The notes beneath the pieces were generated by a model. The model searched no databases. It was not told the DNA's origin and was given only the letters and a program-made list of their open reading frames with translations. DNA of 64,000 bases from Pisolithus tinctorius. Its lineage: Eukaryota; Basidiomycota; Agaricomycetes; Boletales; Pisolithaceae. Each line of letters begins with the position of its first letter. The first letter of the stretch is position 1. The stretch is taken from positions 1 through 64,000 of the forward strand of contig JANFAH010000007.1 of assembly GCA_024663395.1 (NCBI GenBank), read 5' to 3'. This document shows positions 60,400 through 64,000 of the stretch, piece by piece. Made by a program: the position numbers and the translations under genes.

Positions 60400-61182
60400 C
60401 AGGCACACATGCCTCAGTTGCGCAGGGCATGTTTTCTTGATCAGGCTATGTCGGTGGTCCATCCGTCCAACGAGCAGGGCTGATATCGCCTCTTCCCTTT
60501 TCAACCAGGCCATGACGACTGACTTAGACGATGCCATGTGTCTTTCAACGTCACACTCGGAGCTCCGATTACCTCATGAAGATGTTTCTGTTACAGGATG
60601 TGTTCAGAACCACTGAAATGATGAGGACGACGGGGGTGGGGTTTTGTTCCAATAACCCACAAGGTGTGGGAACTCAAACTTACTTTTTCCAACGCCTTTC
60701 AGGCTCTCTCTCATCCCATTGCCACTCTCCGCGCTACCATCAGTCATTTCTTACACCCTCTCAACGCTTTCTGGTAAAAGCGATGTTAGAGCCACCTTCT
60801 CCTCGCACGTTCTTTGCCAAGACCCCCCGTCGTTCTGGTGTTTCCCTTGAGCGAGATGTGAGACTTGTGTCCTAGTTTGTTCTGTAGCTAACTTCAGGTA
60901 GGAAGTCCCTATCTTGAGGCAGGTATTTCCCATCCGCCGCCAGCGTTCCAAGCCGCATCTTTCCTACTCGAGCATTGCAAAGTTCGTATCACTAGGCCGA
61001 TGCTTGTGCTTTGTTGTTCACACCTTCCTTTAGCTATCGTCCATCTATTACTCGAAGCCGTCTTGGATCGTCAAAGCATTTGCTCACGAATTACTCTGTT
61101 TCACCATCTCATAATGGGTATGTCTACTAAGCCACTCAAGTTTACATCGTCATTTACCATATAAAATGGTAGGCGTGGTGGA

Positions 61183-62196
61183 TTGCACAATCAAGCCACA
61201 GCTGCTCATCCATCTCGAACGAAGTACAGTTCAGAGGTTATGCCAGGCATACGATGTCCATTTGAGGGTAATACTACAGGCCTTTCCTCGTCTACTTGCA
61301 AACTGCCCATTCCTTACATGACCCCCAACCCGCTGGCGGGTCCAACCGAGGGTCGCACCTTTGTAAACACAAAATTTGTAGCCACTGCCCAGGCATCTCC
61401 TTCAGTGACCTCACCTGTGGCCCAAATTATCGACTCGACTAGCAACCATCTCGGTGGCGTTGTCAACCCTCTAGCGAGATCTGGACTGGTGGCCCCTTGC
61501 TCGACTCTGTCCTCTCTCACCTCTCTCGGCAGTCTCACCGGTAGTGATGACTCCGAATCCACCACTGGTGTTCAGGATCGTGTGGAGACCGTCCACTCCC
61601 AAGGCCCTTGTCAGGCTTCTGGGAAGGATGCAATACCAATCGTAGTTACTCGTCCTCCGGACAAGCTTCCCACCGCAACAGAAGGTTTGAGTGGTACAAA
61701 GTCACAAATCTCAGCCGTCCCAACCCACGATCAGCCTGCTCCTGTTTTCTCATTCAGCTCTCTCCACACGCCTGGACCAGTGACAAACTCGCCCCCCGTT
61801 GTGGTTGTAGAGTCACAGCCGGAAGCCCCTCCTTTGGTTCCTTTGGTTGGTAAAGTCTCACCTTTGAGGTGCACGCGGAAGGCTATTAGGGGCAAGAAAG
61901 AGTGGGTTGTTTTCTACAAGTCAGCTGGCAGCCAGCCCTTGGACTCGCCACCTGAGGTTCCCCATACATACGAATACCCGCCAAATACAGCGGACTTATA
62001 TGTTCACCAAGATCGAAGCAAGGGCACGTTTCAGGTCTGGATCTGGTTAGGTGATAAATGGGCTGACGCTCAGATCAACGCTTGTCATCCAGTGTTGCCC
62101 GGATATCATCTAAAGTTATTGGACAATGGAGACCCATCGTGGGTGACCAGGAAAACGATAATTACCGACCAAGGCAGGGCAAAAAGAAAACTTTAG
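61183..62196 (+). CDS. Gene E, right copy
   Basis: Counterpart of 15,615-16,628 and of identical length. Visible residue changes are few (for example KSAGG/KSAGS, PHAYEY/PHTYEY). It is the only multi-hundred-codon frame fully open in both arms. As on the left, the frame lacks an ATG start and needs an upstream exon. Its fold and function are unknown. Confidence 0.55.
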   Translation: MHNQATAAHPSRTKYSSEVMPGIRCPFEGNTTGLSSSTCKLPIPYMTPNPLAGPTEGRTFVNTKFVATAQASPSVTSPVAQIIDSTSNHLGGVVNPLARSGLVAPCSTLSSLTSLGSLTGSDDSESTTGVQDRVETVHSQGPCQASGKDAIPIVVTRPPDKLPTATEGLSGTKSQISAVPTHDQPAPVFSFSSLHTPGPVTNSPPVVVVESQPEAPPLVPLVGKVSPLRCTRKAIRGKKEWVVFYKSAGSQPLDSPPEVPHTYEYPPNTADLYVHQDRSKGTFQVWIWLGDKWADAQINACHPVLPGYHLKLLDNGDPSWVTRKTIITDQGRAKRKL

Positions 62197-62551
62197 TGCT
62201 GAGCTATTGAGCCCTTACTTCCCACTCCTGCTGTAATTGTAACGAACGAGATTTTTTCTATACGACCTTAGTTCTAGGCAGATTTGGAGAAAACATGTGT
62301 TGTATTGCTGTATTGAATTGTGACGAGTTAGACATCCAGACTCGGAACACGCCGAGGTGATCTGTGTGTCCTCTGGGCATCCATTCGTGTTCCCAAGGCG
62401 CAGGACGCAGGATTGCGCTAGGTGGAAGAAGTAATGGCATCATGTTTGATGACTTCCTAGTACGCACTAGAGCAACAGAGACGTATACTGTCCCCCCGGC
62501 CGTACTCTCGCCTCCACCCCACCCTTCCCATGGCCTGCAGACATCTCGACC

Positions 62552-63938
62552 ATGCCCGGTCAAAATCTTCTCAGCGATATACCATTTTCGATATTCACCC
62601 AACGTCAATGCTGGTGGGCCGCATTCGATGGCTCTGATACCACCCTCTATGCCCGGTTCAAGGTACTCGCCTTTGGGATCGTATTCACACTCTCCAAGTC
62701 TGATCACTTACATGGCTTCTGCCTCGTCTTCGTCATCTCTGTCCCCAACCCATTTCTGGCAAATCGTCAAAATCGCCGAAAGCGCCACAGGTGCTCTCCC
62801 TAGTCAGGTCTGTTCACGGGTCCATATCACTTTATCCATTGGGTCATCTCATCACTCTTTCCTAGGAAGATGTTTCTGCTGCCAAGCGACCCAGGCCTCC
62901 TACCCCTCTACTTGGGCTGGACTCAAAGAGCCCTGAGAGCGGTGTTGATGAATGTGTGGCTGCGCATGTCGTCTTGCCTTTGCCACATCGTGCGTGAGTG
63001 CCGTACGATGCTCATGGGCCATCGATGTCCCAAATCGATAACAGAATGCACCCCCTGCGGCGAGTATGTGTTAGCAACATTAAGAGGAAATCCGAGGGGT
63101 GGCGAGAGCATCCACAAGGTAATTCGAGTGGTTGCAAGGGTATACTGGATGTATGGTGCGCGTTTCTGTTCGCGCGAGCTTTGCTGACGCTTCGTAGGGT
63201 TCGCTTTGATCTTTCCTCGTCGACGTCGAGTCCTGTAGGGGATACAGATGTGCACGATAAGGTCCGAAGGTGGTTCGGGCGGCACAGGTGAGTCGTTTGG
63301 CTGCATTCTGTCTTGCCTCGGACGTTCTGACATTGGGTGTCAGGTACCTTCGTTTTCTCTATTCCATGTGAGCGGATGGCGCTGCCGCCTGTAGCATTGC
63401 CACTACCACCACTGTGCCGCTCGCCATTGGCATCCTTTGGCCGAAACTCCACACCTGGTGAGTTCTTTCATATCTCGGCCATTTGAGTGCTGACCGTTCT
63501 TATCTTCAGCTTCGTCGACGCGCTCCCAGTGTCCCCACCATCCTCCCAGTGAGGGGTATCCCCTCCGTGCTCACCCAGGCTCCCAGTCCCATCAGATGGG
63601 ACTTTCCATGTGTGCTGACTGTTGCAGATCTCGTGTTGTGTCGCTTGCGCACGATCTCGCTCGCCCTCCTGCAGTGGCTTGAGCCACCTTTGCTTGTCAG
63701 TGAGTGTGCCCTGATTTGAAGGAGTCACTTGCGCTTCGCGAGGACATGGTAAGGTGATTTCTCCGTTGTCGAACGTTCGCCCTTGTGCTAACTTCTTTTC
63801 TGTGCTTGTAGTACCAAATACTTGGTCAGGATGTTGAGTGGACGAATTTGAGCATGTAACATGGGTGTATGGAGGGTCAGGTATGTTGGCGATCAGACCA
63901 CTGCACGTTTGGATGTGCTGATCGTTTCTGATAGGCAT
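62552..63938 (+). CDS. Uncharacterised gene F, right copy, reading across the outer arm boundary
   Basis: Starts MPGQNLLSDIPFSIFTQRQC and WWAAFDGSDTTLYARFK. Later exons give AKRPRPPTPLLGLDSKSPES and VRFDLSSSTSSPVGDTDVHD, then an exon ending ...NSTPG. The arm edge at 63,477 lies inside an ordinary 52-base intron (63,458 GTGAGT to 63,509 CAG). The next exon outside the arm begins SSTRSQCPHHPPSE and continues with SRVVSLAHDLARPP. A further possible intron (GTGATT...TTGTAG) lies near 63,755-63,812. The KRPRPPTPLLGL segment resembles KRPRSPTPPIGL of gene C, so F may be a shorter relative of gene C's N-terminal half. The 3' end lies near or beyond the window edge. Confidence 0.45.
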
Positions 63939-64000
63939 TTGAAGTGTAGTTTTGATGATGCGAACATCTTCTAGATTAGTAGAATTGATTTCGAGATCGA

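Larger units (their letters stand above)
50672..63477 (+). repeat. Right 12.8-kb arm of the large inverted repeat
   Basis: Reverse complement of 14,331-27,136, with genes reading on the plus strand. Junctions are CCACCTTG|TGCTACCCGG on the inner side and CATATCTCG|GCCATTTGAG on the outer side. No short direct repeat flanks the arm pair or this arm. It contains more gene-breaking changes in genes B, C and GYF than the left arm, though the left arm has its own. Confidence 0.97.

Noticed and set aside
14331..63477. The whole 49-kb unit as a giant transposon with 12.8-kb terminal inverted repeats
   Set aside because: Flanks (GATTCACGCAT on the left, GCCATTTGAG on the right) show no direct target duplication, and the arm ends carry no terminal motif; the idea is not excluded but is unsupported.
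1..64000. A TET/JBP dioxygenase gene accompanying the KDZ element
   Set aside because: I looked for the His-x-Asp iron-binding and Arg-type oxoglutarate motifs in all coherent reading frames and found none in the window.

Overview
The window looks like nuclear DNA of a mushroom-forming basidiomycete (Agaricomycetes). Genes are cut by many short introns of about 45-60 bases (GT...AG). The recognisable genes belong to families I know from agaricomycete genomes: KDZ, Plavaka and Tnp2/CACTA-type transposases, an F-box protein, a WD40 protein with a C-terminal membrane helix, a GYF protein and TPR arrays. I found no rRNA, tRNA, CRISPR array or prokaryotic-style operon. Family assignments rest on reading translated motifs and on memory of the families; no search was run.

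Layout. (1) 1-9,700: transposon-rich flank on the minus strand. It holds the front part of a Plavaka-type transposase running off the left edge, a 94-bp tandem repeat with a palindrome, and a multi-exon gene of an uncharacterised, widely dispersed agaricomycete family. (2) 9,863-14,211: a KDZ transposase with a C-terminal Ulp1-like cysteine protease, minus strand. (3) 14,331-27,136 and 50,672-63,477: two near-identical 12.8-kb arms in inverted orientation. Read outward from the centre, each arm carries the 3' end of a helical membrane-protein gene, a Cys-rich gene, a GYF-protein gene lacking its N-terminus, a long acidic repeat-bearing gene, a TPR gene fragment, a Ser/Pro-rich gene and a gene that crosses the outer edge. 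(4) 27,137-50,671: a 23.5-kb single-copy core with the intact body of the helical membrane gene, the WD40 gene, two SYF2 splicing-factor tail fragments facing each other, an F-box gene, a Tnp2-type transposase and a RING gene. (5) 63,478-64,000: continuation of the gene that crosses the right outer boundary.

Main observations. The two arms differ by base changes and by about 30 small indels. More than 20 of those indels are one event type: a single A or T placed between the C and G of a CpG (CG to CAG or CTG). It occurs about equally often in both arms and usually breaks a reading frame that the other arm keeps open. One CpG carries A in one arm and T in the other. This is either a striking base-calling error at (probably methylated) CpGs or a CpG-targeted insertion process. 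In addition, the inner boundary is intact only on the left and the outer boundary only on the right, so neither arm is simply the parent of the other. That fits two haplotypes joined tail to tail, or a duplication followed by further rearrangement.
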